From Chromobotia macracanthus (taxonomy: Eukaryota > Chordata > Actinopteri > Cypriniformes > Botiidae): 64,000 nucleotides of DNA. The notes beneath the pieces were generated by a model, which was given only the letters and a program-made list of their open reading frames with translations, was not told the origin of the DNA and ran no database searches. Of the stretch, positions 51,499-64,000 are shown piece by piece; the first letter of the stretch is position 1, and each line of letters begins with the position of its first letter. Both the position numbers and the translations under genes were made by a program. The stretch lies in assembly GCA_036877525.1 (NCBI GenBank), contig JAZGTH010000002.1:16323501-16387500 (forward strand). The letters run 5' to 3'.

Positions 51499-54400
51499 TT
51501 ATGCAATAGCTTTGGCTTCAGGTAAGAACGCCTCCCAATATTTTACAAGCTGAAAAACAGAGAAAAAGGAGACACTAAATTAACAATAGGCATGCAGATA
51601 TTCATTTAACTCTCCTGAAATGTACTAGCACAGATAACTAGTCTGGCCAGCTTCTACAGGAAGGTACATGGGCTAAAAGCCATCGAATAGGGTCTGGTGA
51701 GGCTCTGACTAGATGATGGAAAGTAGATACCTGAAAGATCTCACCCACCCTGCTGAACTCTGCTAGATGCTTTCTCAGGCCATTAGACTCCTCAACATGG
51801 ACACATCATGGCACTTTTTATTACACACCCTGCACTTTTTTCCGCTTCTCTTAATCTTAACTTTTGTTTGCAAAGTTTCATTTTAAATTCTTTAACTCAT
51901 CTTTAATCTCATTCTTTAAGTCTTTAACTCTTAATATAAATTTTAGTTTTTTAGCCTGTTATTTACTTCCATCTCATGCCTGTTCACACCGCATGCATAT
52001 GCTGTACAAATACTGTGCGTATCTGGTGCATATGCAGAGTTCAAGGTGTACATATCCGCTGTGCTTTTACACTGGCTGCGTTTGCCGTGTGTGAATTTTG
52101 TAGAAAAAAACTGTATAATGGTAAAAGTTCACATTACTTTATTTTGACTTTTTAGAACACATTTAGGAGAAGAGACTTGTCAAGAATCTTATTTCATTAC
52201 CAGTGTAGTCTATGTAACTTTGATTTGTTTCATCAACAGCGCTTTTGTTCTGCTTGTTTTCCGTGTAGTGTGAATTGTAGATAGAAGAAAGGTCATAATT
52301 AAAATAGTTAAAATTCTTAATTAAATTAATTTTTGAGTTAAGCTAAACAAACTGATCTTTCAGTTAAGCTTTAAACAAAAATAAAAAAAGCTGTTTAAAC
52401 CTGTAGTTTGGGGTAAAATTGTGTTTTCAAGTATTTGTTTTGTTTTAAAATTGCTCATATGATACTGGTTTAAAACAGTAGATTTCATCAGTGTGCCATT
52501 TATTTTTACTATAATCAATGCACTGTCACTTTAATTGAGCATTAGCAGTACAGCAAAATAGACTCGCTGCCTAAATGATCGCAGCACTGCTGCACCGCAC
52601 CACACTTGGAACGGACTGTACACACCGCATCCATTCACAGTGTGAAAACTCTTATCTGTTAACATGAGCTCCAGATAAAATACGCACTACATACATACTG
52701 GATATGCGTGCAGTATGAAACAGGCCTCAATTTGAATATATTTCCCTTTTTATAGATATTGTTTTATCACACAGTCTACAGATTAACATTTATTAGTATT
52801 TGACAAAGAAAACCTTGAATTTTGAATCTACCTGCTGTTGGGTATGAACTAGTGACTCCAGATATTTAAGGATAACCACTTTGAAATCCTTCACTCGATG
52901 TTTCTGTAAAGAGGAAAACACTCTCAGGTCAGAGAAACAAGCTCAAAGGTGCTTTTAAAAATGTAAGAGTGAGGAAACAGCTGGAGAAAAAAGTTCCTGT
53001 CAGCTGAGCTCACCTCAAATCTGCCTAATTCACGACGGATGTTCTTTGAAATCTGCTCGAAATCTCTTTCACCCTGCTGTACTTTCCCTTCCCACTGAAC
53101 ACACACACAAGAGAAATACATATTTATGAGCAGCTGTGTGTGTATCAAACACACAGAGCTAGAACAGTAAATGTTTCTGACAGTCCTCAGAAGAGTAAAT
53201 GTGAAGCATAACATCAGAGGGTCACGAGAGTGTGGTGATGATTTTAAACTGATGTGATTTATGAATAGTGACAATAATGATCCTGCATTTAAATCTACTA
53301 CTAAAACACAGAGGCACATGTACATTCAAATATTAAAAAATACAGAATTAACCACCAGCTATTTAAGTTAGTCTTGTTTTTGTTTTCTTTTTTAAGTGTG
53401 GTGTGTTTCAGTCAAAGTGAAGGATGAATCCATCATTACATTTATTAAACACATGGACTAAAAACTTTTGGAACTCCAACATACAATATTTTTATACAGC
53501 AAGTAGTATGAAAATTGCAACAGACAACAATGTGATGTTAGACAGCAAATTAAATCAAGCAAAGGTCCTACCTCTGAAATCTCCTTTGAGGGGCGTGACG
53601 GGGAAATGCAGAAATTAAAGAAGCTGATAATGTTTGTGCTTAAAAGAATCAAGAACTGTCATGATTTTCTGTAGCTGTTTGGTGATTCAGACTAACAGTA
53701 GATATGAATGAACTGAAGAGGATAAATGTTAATGCTGCTAATTCTACTGTATCTGCACTCCACAGTATTTATTTAATTCATGAAAAACATAATAATGTAA
53801 AACACATTAGTTTAAATTGGCAGGTGTGGCAAAAAATGACTTTGACTGTAACTACTGTATGTATATATGTATAAGAGTCTTATACATGTATAAGAGTCAC
53901 ATACTGGCAGGATTGCAGGAGACGCTTCTTATTATTACCTCCTTCATTTCCTCTTTGGCCTGCTGGAGTTTGTCGGGTTTGTTGGTGTGCTGCAGTTTGG
54001 CCTCAGCCTCCCTCTTCCGCAGAAGCATCAGCTGAGCGTCCTGCCATTTGGCCCACGTCCTCATCCGCTGGTCAAACACTCCCTATAGCATAAAACACAG
54101 ATCACTTCCTCCCTACATTATGATTTGCTGTAAATGAAATGATCAATGTGTTCATGCATGTGGAAGGAACCTCTGCAGTTCTGCACATAACAATAAATCT
54201 ACCGCGGTATAATCGGTACAGCTGAATCTGTGCTGCTGACACATATCGTCAGCTGAACTAATGTGGAATCCGAGCACACTTACTTTAACTGCAGTGAGAA
54301 GCCGGACATAATCTCCCAGCAGCTCGGAGAACAGGTACAAATCAGCGTTGGTCTGGTCCTGATGAAGCTGCTCAATCTTCTCCTCCACCTCGGCTAGCTG

Positions 54401-57400
54401 AGACAGTGCCCGTGATAACGCCGTGTGCTCCTCCGAGTTCCCCAGCATGGCGGCACTTTTTGCAAAGGAAGCCGTGTTTACAGACAACTCTGAAACATCA
54501 GCAAACACATCCTGACTTAACACACACGTTCAGCTGAATTACACTGATGCTAAAATACACATACAGAAACATACAGTAGAAAGAGTTTTGATGTATAATG
54601 AACATCAATAGAACAACTATTTACCTTTGTTGACATTTCAGAAATTTTTATTATGCCAAAGGCATTTTATAAACTACTCGAGGAAACATACAGATGCAAG
54701 TGAAGTCAATTCTGCTCCAACACACCATCCTGAAACTTGCATGCAGTGCTGATGATCTAAATGATCTGGTTCAGCTGCCTGATTAGTGTTAAACTCTTCA
54801 GGTTAGGCCTGCAGCAGCACTTGACTAACCCTAATCTATTGAATAGTCACTTCACTGTGTATATTAACCATGACCATCTTCTCAATAAAACACCAGTGTT
54901 GTTCCTTTTGAGCTGAAATGTGGCTCTGGGTTGAAGGTTTCTTACCCTTCCTGTGACACACGAGTGACTCCACACTCACGTGAAGTTTCTTGAGCTGAAT
55001 GTCCAGATCCTCAAACTGTTGCTGCTTCTCCTCAAACCACTAAAACAAACAAACACACCAACAAAGAGCCAATCAGAGTAAACTCATCTGTCTGAATCCT
55101 CTTCTGTATTCTGATTAATACAAACATTACAATGGACCATTGAAATCTCTACTGTACAAAGACCTCCAGTCACATCTCCTGCCCCCTGAGTGCTCTCTCT
55201 CTCTCACTCAAATCTTGGGATTCAAGTCAGAACGCAGCTCATTGATTCATCTCATTATTCAAGTCCAAAAATCGGAGCCTTACCACATCCGATTCATTCA
55301 TCTTGATTGTCATTTTGTTGACAGCGTCGGCTGCTTTGTTTACCATCCTCAATATTCCGGCCCCACTCAGCGCCTGTGTACTAACCGCTCGCGGCAGCTG
55401 GGATAAAATGACAAATAAGGGCAAACAAACTGGTTAACAGGCCGCGGCTCGGATCTGATCCCACAGGGAGTTGTTCTCCTCCCTCCCTTCCATCAGCCCC
55501 ACCCCTTAACCAGGAGCACGCTGGGATTTTCTCGGGTCCCATACATTTCAATGCTGCCTCCAATTTATTACATTTCACCCAGGAAAACTCTCTGAGGGCC
55601 ACAGGCAAAAATAGATTTCAATTGCCCTGGAGCATTTAAACCCTTTACAAGTGCTGCAGTCCTGCATTATACAGTTAATACAGACGTTTCTCAGTGACTG
55701 CTGACATGAGCCAAACGGGAAACACATGATTGGAGCAGCTGGAATTCACAAGTCAAGAAGAGAAAACCAGCAGAAAAAGTTCTATTTAACATCCTACAGA
55801 TATTACTGTTTCCATTTCTCACAGGCTTTAATAACAATAAAGCTGTTTAGAGATGTGGATCTCACCTCAGAACTCTCCAGAAACTGAGAAACATCAGGAT
55901 CTTTCAGCAGGGCTGGATGTTTGACTGTCCTCATTAAATACCTGAAACACACAAACACTGTGACATCACTCCTAAAACACAAGCTTCTGTTAACAACCTC
56001 TCTGGACATCAGGATTCTGTTCTTTACCAAATGACTGAGCTGATGGAGGAAACGCCGCTCTGACCTTCACATCAGTCAGCAGACAGACAAAAAGGGCAAA
56101 GAAATGTCAGAACCTCACTTAACTTCATTTTTATTCCATTCATCAGTTTGTGCAAAACCTGGAGAACATCACACACAAGAAGCCTACCGAGCTCAACCAT
56201 AATTATTTATCTAATATCTGTTGGTTAACCTTTTAACCAGAGAAGACCAGAACACAAGTGATCTTTCCACACGTTTTCATGTTGAAAAACGGAAGAGCGT
56301 AGATGGTCATTTGAGCAGGAACAGTTTTTCTTTTTAAAGAACTGCAGGTATTTATATGGTGCTAAATGAAGACTATACTGAAATAACTTTTCCACTTAAA
56401 GAAATATGTTTTAAAGAGCAGTTGCTGTAACTCTTTACTGATCTGTGAAAATCACCCATAGACTTCCATTAGGAGTGAATAATAACGAATTTTTGTTTTT
56501 GTTACTTTTTAACCACAACAAAACATGGTAAAGTACTTCACAAACGCCTGCAGAGAGTCTTTAATTGGTTCTTTTAATACCTTTCCAAAGCAGATCTTCT
56601 TTTCTCCACAAATTCTACCGATGACAAATCCTCTTTTCCAACTTTGACCTTCGTCATTCCTAAAACACAATAAAGTCATTATTACTTAAAGATCCTGGTA
56701 TCAGATGACATTAGGCTGATCTGAAGAAGATATATTTATGGACATTTCATACATACCCACAATGCTTTTCTCTGGTGCGGGTGGCACAATGTATCCAATG
56801 TGAAGGTATTTGGAGGCTAATTTACTGTGTAAACCCAGAAAATCACTGAATCTCCTCTTGACTGAAAACTCATTTCTGCTGAACATGGACAGGCTGGTCT
56901 ACAGAGATAAAAGTGACACATTTGCTTGTGAAGGTCCAGAACTTCTGTGGGTAAAAAAATTAAGGCATTTTCTCACCTTAGTGGTCACTTTATAGACCAT
57001 GTATGCGTTCATGCCATCACCTAAAAAATACAAAAAACCAAACCAAACAGAAAAATCCTCCAATGCCACCCATATCAGTTTAAAGAACTGAATCATAAAT
57101 CACAACATACACATAGAATGAGAGCAAAATTCATTAACATCTTAAATCCAATCCAAACTGAAGGAAATAAAATGTTTGAAAATCTTTGAGCAATTCAAAT
57201 GTTGCCGACTGTAATGATGACCGTGTAGATATTTAAACAGATCTCACTAAAATGAGCAGATCTGGAGAAAATCCCAAGAGCTTTTACACTGCATATGGAT
57301 CCCAGCATACATTTTCTGTACGCTGAAAAGACCACCCAGACAGTGTGCTGAAAATATTATTAAAAACAATTTTACAATCAATAATTTTGTTTCTAATAAT

Positions 57401-60400
57401 ATAAGATATTATAATGATGTTATAATTGGAAAGTGTGCATGGAAACACCTCAGAAAATATTTCAGTGTTTCTAAATGTATGTATTTACTGTGTGTGGTGT
57501 TTAGAGGAACAAATAAAAGACTAAACAAGCTCCAGAGCATCTGAGAGCAAATCCTCTAACTGAAAACATTTGAAAAGGTCTATTGATTTTACAAAGTACA
57601 GCAGAAGCAAGTGAACACATCTCACGAGGCCCAAAGCTTTTCTTTTTAACACTGAGACAGGAGGAGTGTGTTTACAAGACCTACAGCTGAAATGTATTGC
57701 TCACTGACTGCAGATCAGATTCTTACCCACTTTCTCAGGGTCAGACACTGATATTTGGATGTCATATGTGTCTCTGTTTTCTTCATCATCATCATCTTCA
57801 TCCTACATCGCAAAAGTCAAAATCAGTAAATCTACAAAATGGACCGTACACAAACATCACACATACGAAACATGTTTCTATGAGGAATTCAGAAGTTGAA
57901 GCCCCACGTGCCCATGTGTCATCGCATTAACGTGACAGAGTCTCACACACTACAGTTCAGTCTCAGGGGGTCAAACTACACTTTGCGTGAGGCATTTTAT
58001 TTTTCTACTTAGTGTATGTGCCTTACAATTTTTGCAACCTTGCTACCAAAATGGCAGTTTTGGGTGGTTATTTTCTAGCATTAAATGGACAAAAGCATCA
58101 AATTAAAACTTATGTATCATAACTACCATATATCATATATATCATATATATATCATATAAACTTTGCCAGAATTGGCTTGTATAACCAGCTTGCAAATTT
58201 AGCCTAAATCCAGTAGAGACTAGTTCACATAACAAAGAACATAAAAACAATGATGTCTCAAAAGTAGTTTTTTTTACCTCATCCAGGAGTTGGCCAAATG
58301 TGGCCACATTGACTCTGGGCGTCACAGGTGTGATGGCGGGTGACGGGCCATCAGACAAAATCGGCTGCCGCTCTGGACTGTCCAGTGAAACCTCCTCTGT
58401 GGCTTCTACACACAGACGAGATGCTTAACAAACCCTGCGTGTTCCTGCATGTTAAACACACTGAAGCTGGTCTGAGAACACTGCTGGGCTGGTTAATCTG
58501 TTAGTGCAGTAAGTAAAAGGACTCTTGGACTCAGGTATTCTGAACCAAGTATTCTGAGTGTGTTCTGGGTGTTTAAATCACATACTACAAACCAGCAAAA
58601 AGATCGTCCTGATCATCAAATAAAACCTCCTCCTGTTTGGGTCCATTAGAGCTGCCGTTGATTTCTTCTGCAGGCAGGTTAGCTGGTTCTGGAGACACTG
58701 AACTAGACTTTTGGCAAAAAAGGATAAAAACAAGCATAAGTCTTCATAATTTTCTTATTATTGTTATACAGACCTTTGCAGTCCTTTGATTAAACTGAGT
58801 AAATGGGTAACTATAAATATAATTGTATTATAAAACAGCATTTGAATAAACATTACACATCAGTAATAAAATAATAATATGTCTAATATATAGCGCTAAT
58901 CACAGGTACAGGTACATTTGCAAGTACATTTTAAAATACTTGTGCAAATAATTCAATACAAAACCGAGAACCATAGCATTGTATAGTGTAAAAAACCCAA
59001 ACATAATGGGTAGCAGATGCAAAAGTTTAGAAAGCATTGACTGGTAGGACACGGTTTAGAAAATGTTGTAAAGAAAAACACATTATGACTGATAATACTG
59101 GGTTAACAAGTAAATTCTGTGATTTAAATTGAGAAAGTGAGGTTATTGTACTCAGTGCCAAGGGTAGAGTTTGGAGCCCATTGACGATAGACGAAATCTA
59201 GAAACATAAAGAATTCACACCCAGTAAATCAGACTGATCGAGATGAAGCTGGAGGAATGCAGCTTTGTAATGTTTACTAATGTAAACATCTAGGGACAGT
59301 GAAAGACCATGTAACACCTTAATTTCTGACAATGGCAGATGTAAATATTGTTGTGGCATCAAGGTCGAAGCTGGAAGACACTGAACTGGACTTTTGGCAA
59401 AAAAGGATAAAAACAAGCATTAAGTCTTCATAATTCTCTTATTATTGTTATACAGAACTTTGCAGGCCTTTGATTAAACTAAGTAAATGGGTAAATACTG
59501 AAGATTCATCTGTGCACCAAACAACTTTACAAGAGGCCCATTTAAGGACAAACTAAACCTATAAAGATAAAGGTTTTACAGCACTGCCTGCAAACAGATC
59601 ACAGCAATTGTACAGTGTTTCTCACAATACATATCGTATTTAAAGCTGCTTTGCAGAAAATGAAAGTTGTACATTGACAGACGAGTGTTTATTGCTTTTA
59701 TTTATCAACATAACTGGTAAAATTTCCAATAATTAGTGCTTTGTCAACATTAACCAATAAAAAAACCTGCAAACTCATTTAGAAACTCTACGTAAGGCCC
59801 TGGGGGTCTATATACTCTGTTCCCTTAACAGAGCCCATCAGCACATCCGTCTGGAACACATCACCCTGTGTTTTCAGCTCAAGAAGCATCTGTGAGAATT
59901 TCTGTGTCAGGTTTTATGTTGATTTGAAATATGTCAATGAGGAGATTGATGTTCTCCATTCAAGTACATATGAGTGTTTGTGTGACTGTAGCCAATGGGG
60001 CGATACCAAGATTGTGGCCAGCTGGACTTCAGTTCAAAGAGTTTTCACATTAGGATAAGTGAAGGCCATTGTTAAAAACCATACAGCAGGGATTTTCCAT
60101 CCTGAAGGTACACTGGATCTTAGCTCCAAACCTAATCAAACTCATCTGAACCAGCTAATCTAAGTCTGGATTGTCTGTTTGATGAGGGTTGGAACGATAC
60201 TGCATTTCAGACAACTCTCAGCTCACAATTCTTCCAATGCCGTATAGTCAGATAAAAACCTAACCTCAAGGGCATGTTTGACATTATTTAGAGGACGTGA
60301 CATCCAAATTTTGGAAATTTTAAAACAAATTTTAAAACGGTTTTATTGCACAGGAATGTGTAAACATGCCATATTAGAGTAAATACATATCTGCATGAAG

Positions 60401-61776
60401 AAGAACTGGTTGCGCACCAAGGAATAAGTTCTGTAATTTTGATTTATAGTGAGCCACATACACCTATAAGATATCATTGTGTGTAATGTTTACATTTGAC
60501 TGTGATTTTAAATTGACTGTAACACTTTAAGGTTGGAAGCGAGACGTTTCTGGCCTCAGACATCATCTGGAAGACAGGACTGAACTCTGTCACTGTACAC
60601 ATCTGATCCATCACATTCTGTGTGACTGACTCTGGAATAATCAGGTGAAAAACAACTTTGATTTGAGAGCACAGACAACATCCCTTTTAATAATTTAAAT
60701 AAACAAATACAGACAGAATACAAAACAATCTTACAAAAAGAGAATCATAACAGAATGGACATGCAGCACACAGAGCACACTGCCTTCACATTACAAACCT
60801 TAGCAGGTCATACAGTCATTTAAGTTAAAGTTTACACACAGAACCAGAAGCCTGATGGACTGAAAATTGTTTCTTCAGTCATAAAGGTGTTACAAGAAAA
60901 ACTCATGACCAGAAGCACAGGAAGTGTGATGAGCAGGAGGGATGTGGAGGTCTTCCTGCTGTCCTGTGTGAAATATCACATGATCTACATCACATGATCT
61001 ACATCACATGATCTACATCACATGATCTACATCACATGATCTACATCACATGATCTACATCACATGATCTAGCGCCAGTAAACGCACACGCCTCAGACAC
61101 ATTGCACGTTTGATTGTACACTAACGATCTTTTAATAATCTCGTCTTAGCTGTCAGTTAAGAAAAGTTTTGCACTGAAACATGACAGTCTAAACTGTAAC
61201 AGTACCATGTTGATGCTGATTAATACTGTCGTGGTACTGCAATGCACATGTACACTACAGCATACCATGGTAACATCATGGAAGAGTATTACTGTTACAA
61301 GTACTGCATGTCGATGATTATAAGAACTTAATAATTACTGACGTTTAATAATTGAATTTAATAATCGTTTACGTGATATTAATGTTGTGTGAATTAACTT
61401 TTTTGTTAAACTCTCTGAAATAAGAAAAAGATGTCATTTTCTGGCAAATAATTATCAATCAACGTGCCAGCGTGAGTTTCTCTCTGCACTCATGTGACGC
61501 AGTGTTGACGTTCAGCGGACAGCAGTGCTGCGCACGCGCGTTCTGCATTTCTTCGGTGGTGTCGCGATCAGAACAACGTCTAGCGTTGAACTGCACGAGC
61601 ATCATTTGTGCCGAAACAGGTTCAGCAGAAGCATATACGTTCCTGTCGTTAAGAGCGTGTCGTCTCACCTCGATCACGCTCACAGTGCTGACGAACAGAT
61701 CCTCACCGTCCTCCAGCTCTCTGAAGTCCGTCTGTGCAGCTTCATGCAGCGCTGGAGGCTCCCTTTCCTCCGCCAT
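51499..61776 (-). CDS. snx2: sorting nexin 2 (retromer-associated PX-BAR protein)
   Basis: Fifteen minus-strand exons: 61669-61776, 58593-58707, 58278-58405, 57727-57802, 56977-57020, 56757-56898, 56581-56659, 55866-55941, 55284-55397, 54946-55039, 54284-54489, 53939-54082, 53014-53094, 52832-52903, 51499-51549. Borders are GT-AG, phases agree, and the total is 509 residues (human SNX2: 519). Start MAEEREPP... and end YWEAFLPEAKAIA match the family. Order: acidic N-terminus (LEDGEDLF, about 21-28), an acidic run DEDDDDEEN (118-126), the PX domain (about 127-256) with the phosphoinositide-site residues RRFSDF (172-177) and the loop PPAPEKS (196-202), then the BAR domain (about 290-500) with ALSRALSQLAEVEEKI. 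Known role: early-endosome tubulation and retrograde sorting, as a dimer with SNX5/6. The N-terminal linker is shorter than in human around residues 115-125. No damage seen. Confidence 0.98.
51635..51860 (+). mobile_element. LINE fragment (L2/CR1-like 3' region) in the last snx2 intron
   Basis: TAAAAGCCATCGAATAGGGT, CACCCACCCTGCTGAACTCT, CAGGCCATTAGACTCCTCAA and CACCCTGCACTTTTTTC recall the end of the reverse-transcriptase region plus 3' end of fish L2-type elements. Frame broken by stops. Confidence 0.55.
51975..52727. mobile_element. non-autonomous DNA transposon with terminal inverted repeats
   Basis: The left end GCCTGTTCACACCGCATGCA is matched inverted by the right end CATATGCGTGCAGTATGAAA plus CAGGC. 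About 750 bp, no transposase frame. Boundaries approximate. Confidence 0.55.
58691..58810 (-). repeat. duplicated segment, original copy: snx2 exon 2 acceptor and intron 1 end
   Basis: This 120-bp stretch holds the first bases of snx2 exon 2 and the end of intron 1. A near-identical copy lies at 59372-59494, same orientation. Confidence 0.85.
59083..59373. mobile_element. 290-bp interspersed repeat, copy 1 (snx2 intron 1)
   Basis: From ATTATGACTGATAATACTGG to GGTCGAAGCTGGA, essentially identical to 62060-62352. No obvious inverted ends, tRNA head or coding capacity. Family unknown to me. Confidence 0.85.
59372..59494 (-). repeat. duplicated segment, second copy of the snx2 exon 2 acceptor (decoy)
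   Basis: Repeats TTTTTTGCCAAAAG plus about 14 nt of exon 2 with one change (TCCAGTTCAGTGTC for TCTAGTTCAGTGTC), then diverges from exon 2. It cannot encode the rest of the exon. It abuts the end of the 290-bp repeat. Confidence 0.8.
60974..61071. repeat. 14-bp tandem repeat, about 7 units
   Basis: CATGATCTACATCA repeated in snx2 intron 1. Confidence 0.97.
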
Positions 61777-61860
61777 CTTCAACAACAGCCGTATAAACTC
61801 AGCAAGAGCTCCAGTGTGCGACCCACAGTCACGTGACTGAGTCTCGTGACTGAAGCGCTT
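61777..61860 (-). promoter_or_regulatory. snx2: snx2 promoter with a CLEAR/E-box palindrome
   Basis: GTCACGTGAC at 61828-61837, about 52 bp upstream of the ATG, is the exact palindromic CLEAR motif bound by TFEB/TFE3 and also a USF-type E-box. A degenerate second copy, GTCTCGTGAC, lies at 61841-61850. Confidence 0.6.
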
Positions 61861-62059
61861 CATGCAGCTCACGCACCGCCCTCACAGCGCAGGACGCATT
61901 ACCTGATCGAGGTTCAGTTCACTGCGGTTTGAGGCAGATCCTCTGATTTGCCTTCAAATCAAGATTGAATGAAAATATCGACACAAAAATTATGTTACTG
62001 TTTTTAGAGATATAACGTTTTATTTGGCACTTCTTTTTGTATTGTTTTTATTATTAACA

Positions 62060-62352
62060 TTATGACTGATAATACTGGGTTAACAAGTAAATTCTGTGAT
62101 TTAAATTGAGAAAGTGAGGTTATTGTACTCAGTGCCAAGGGTAGAGTTTGGAGCCCATTGACGATAGACGAAATCTAGAAACATAAAGAATTCACACCCA
62201 GTAAATCAGACTGATCGAGATGAAGCTGGAGGAATGCAGCTTTGTAATGTTTACTAATGTAAACATCTAGGGACAGTGAAAGACCATGTAACACCTTAAT
62301 TTCTGACAATGGCAGATGTAAATATTGTTGTGGCATCAAGGTCGAAGCTGGA
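62060..62352. mobile_element. 290-bp interspersed repeat, copy 2
   Basis: Same orientation and nearly base-for-base identical to 59083-59373, with unrelated flanks. This defines the element ends near ATTATGACTG and GAAGCTGGA. Confidence 0.85.
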
Positions 62353-63245
62353 AAAATTAGTTATATAGTATGAATTCAGGTCTGTTTTATTGTGAAAGCA
62401 CAAAGGAAAATCCATTTAAAACTAAAATAATTTAACATGCCGCTGTTTGTATCCTAAACACATACAGGTCAAATTTATCAGTCCTTCATAAAAACATCAG
62501 AGGACAACTGTCACAGTCAGGAACATTCTACAACCTTTTACATACATGGCAGTAACATGTTAATGCTTGAAGAAATAAGCAAGAGAAAGCAATATATGTC
62601 CTCTTTAGTTCAAAACATTGTGAATGCATCTGTCAAAACTTACTGGCAGAGGACAAAAATGCACCATTTACTAACTGTGTCTAAAGCATTTGAGAACTCC
62701 CTACAAGGGACGTTTTTTCTGCTACAACAGAATTACACACAACCTGAGCTACCATTGAGGTATGACAAAACGTTTCATGTCTGGCACCTGTAATGAGCTA
62801 CTATTTACAACAAATAAGGTGGATAGAGAAACACAAGGAGAAATGATAATGCTCTCTAGAGGCCCAGACATGGTTTCCACAAGCACCACAGGACTCTGAG
62901 CCTCCACCCGCTGGAGACATGCATATGCTTTTATGGGAGAAACACAGAGATCAATGAAACAGGTTAAAGGAAACACAGAATCCCAATGAATAACTGCTAG
63001 ACACACAAGAGCAAAAGAGACAAAAGCACAGACATTAAACGCTGAGAAGATGATGAGAATCAATGTGACACATATAAAGCAGCAGAATAAAGCTGCTCAT
63101 GTTTATACTTATTTCAGGGTTTTTTAATATTGTGTCTGAATTAACAAATGCATGTTCTGTAGCTTTATATTTTTATAACATCCTTCAAATGCACATACAC
63201 AATGTGAAAAGCGTTGAACTGAATTTATTTCCTCAGCCTAGTTGG

Positions 63246-63493
63246 TACACTGAAAAAAAAACCTTTTTTTTTTTTTACCTTTTTAAGTTTATTTCTCTTA
63301 AGTCATTTTAACTTACTCTTTGTAATCTTGACTGATGTGGAGTTGAGGTAACTTATAAGAAATAGTTGGAAAATTGCTTTATATAACTATTTTTTTATAC
63401 CAGTTATACCAGTCAGGATTTAAAATTTTAAGTTGAAATTACTTGTATAGCCAAGTTTATTAAACTTAAAACATTAAGGCAGCGTACAGTGTA
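63246..63493. mobile_element. MITE, same family as 34566-34707
   Basis: TACACTGAAAAAAAAACC at the left and GCAGCGTACAGTGTA at the right. The interior (TTTAAAATTTTAAGTTGAAA, ACTTGTATAGCCAAG) matches the ppic MITE in reverse orientation. 248 bp, no coding capacity. Confidence 0.75.
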
Positions 63494-64000
63494 GGGAATA
63501 TAAAATCAAAGCAAACAATACAAACATTCCTGTCCATAATGTCTTTTAGAGAATTATTCAACGATTTCTGAGGGCAACTTCTCACAGGAAAACACTGGGA
63601 GGCAAAAATGACATTCCTGAGACTTTATTTCAATATCCAAACATTTCATCTGGAGAAATGCCCATGTTTTTCCTCAAAGCAGTTCTTGGATCTCAGAGTG
63701 GCATAAAGCAATAGTAGAGGTCAATGTGACACAAAGAAATTCAGCCCAGTGTGATCAAACAGAACCAGATCTGTCAGCCATGTGTTATGTCTTTAAACAC
63801 AGCTATTCACAGCACAGCACTAACACTGTCTAACAGACAGTTAAAACTGTTTTACATATGATCTGTGTGTATGTGCAGTGTAAATATATGTGAATGTCGT
63901 GAAATACATTTGTGTTTGTTTCATAAAATCTGTTGTTTTTTAAAGGTGAATGATTTACATAATAATGTGCATGCTAGTAAATAACTGAAATCTAAATTAA

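Larger units (their letters stand above)
61861..64000. other. flank upstream of snx2
   Basis: No exon recognised. It holds the second 290-bp repeat and a MITE. Open frames at 62557-62793 and 61472-61840 look like chance or antisense frames. Confidence 0.5.

Noticed and set aside
61472..61840. Plus-strand frames opposite snx2 exon 1
   Set aside because: Shadows in a CpG-rich promoter/first exon; no conserved residues.

Overview
The window looks like nuclear DNA of a bony fish, probably a cyprinid-type teleost. The evidence is compact multi-exon genes with GT-AG introns, protein matches to vertebrate families, abundant tandem repeats, fish-type tRNA-derived SINEs and small inverted-repeat transposons. 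There is no bacterial, phage or CRISPR content. Exons were found by reading the families' conserved residues against both strands and checking splice sites and phase by hand. No database search was run.

Layout, left to right. (1) 57-4633: end of a plus-strand gene whose last residues look like the C-terminus of CEP120. Its last exon is split by a roughly 4.3 kb, 26-bp minisatellite. (2) 9226-26259: complete prdm6 on the minus strand, with seven coding exons (550 codons), a probable 5'-UTR exon, and a candidate alternative last exon that would give a PR-domain protein without zinc fingers. (3) 30013-32892: a 2.9 kb array of 42-bp units ending about 110 bp before the next gene. (4) 33004-34867: a ppic (cyclophilin C) copy on the plus strand, recognisable in all five exons but with reading-frame problems at three places. 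(5) 35343-50974: about 15.6 kb without a recognisable gene, with several repeat-poor stretches that look like conserved non-coding elements. (6) 51499-61776: complete snx2 on the minus strand, 15 coding exons, 509 residues. (7) 61850-64000: flank with two repeat copies only.

The order and orientation snx2 / ppic / prdm6 / cep120 match human 5q23, except that SNX24, which lies between SNX2 and PPIC in human, was not found. The genes are not one pathway: PRDM6 is a nuclear repressor, PPIC a secretory-pathway prolyl isomerase, SNX2 an endosomal retromer-associated PX-BAR protein and CEP120 a centriole protein. The shared feature is the conserved neighbourhood, which fits a regulatory landscape around prdm6.

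The main surprises are repeats intruding on genes: a minisatellite that arose from and split a coding exon; a TG array that leaves 92 nt without any adenosine before the last prdm6 acceptor; a minisatellite in the ppic promoter zone plus frame damage; a MITE whose end forms a possible splice acceptor in ppic; and a duplicated, probably decoy, acceptor in snx2 intron 1.
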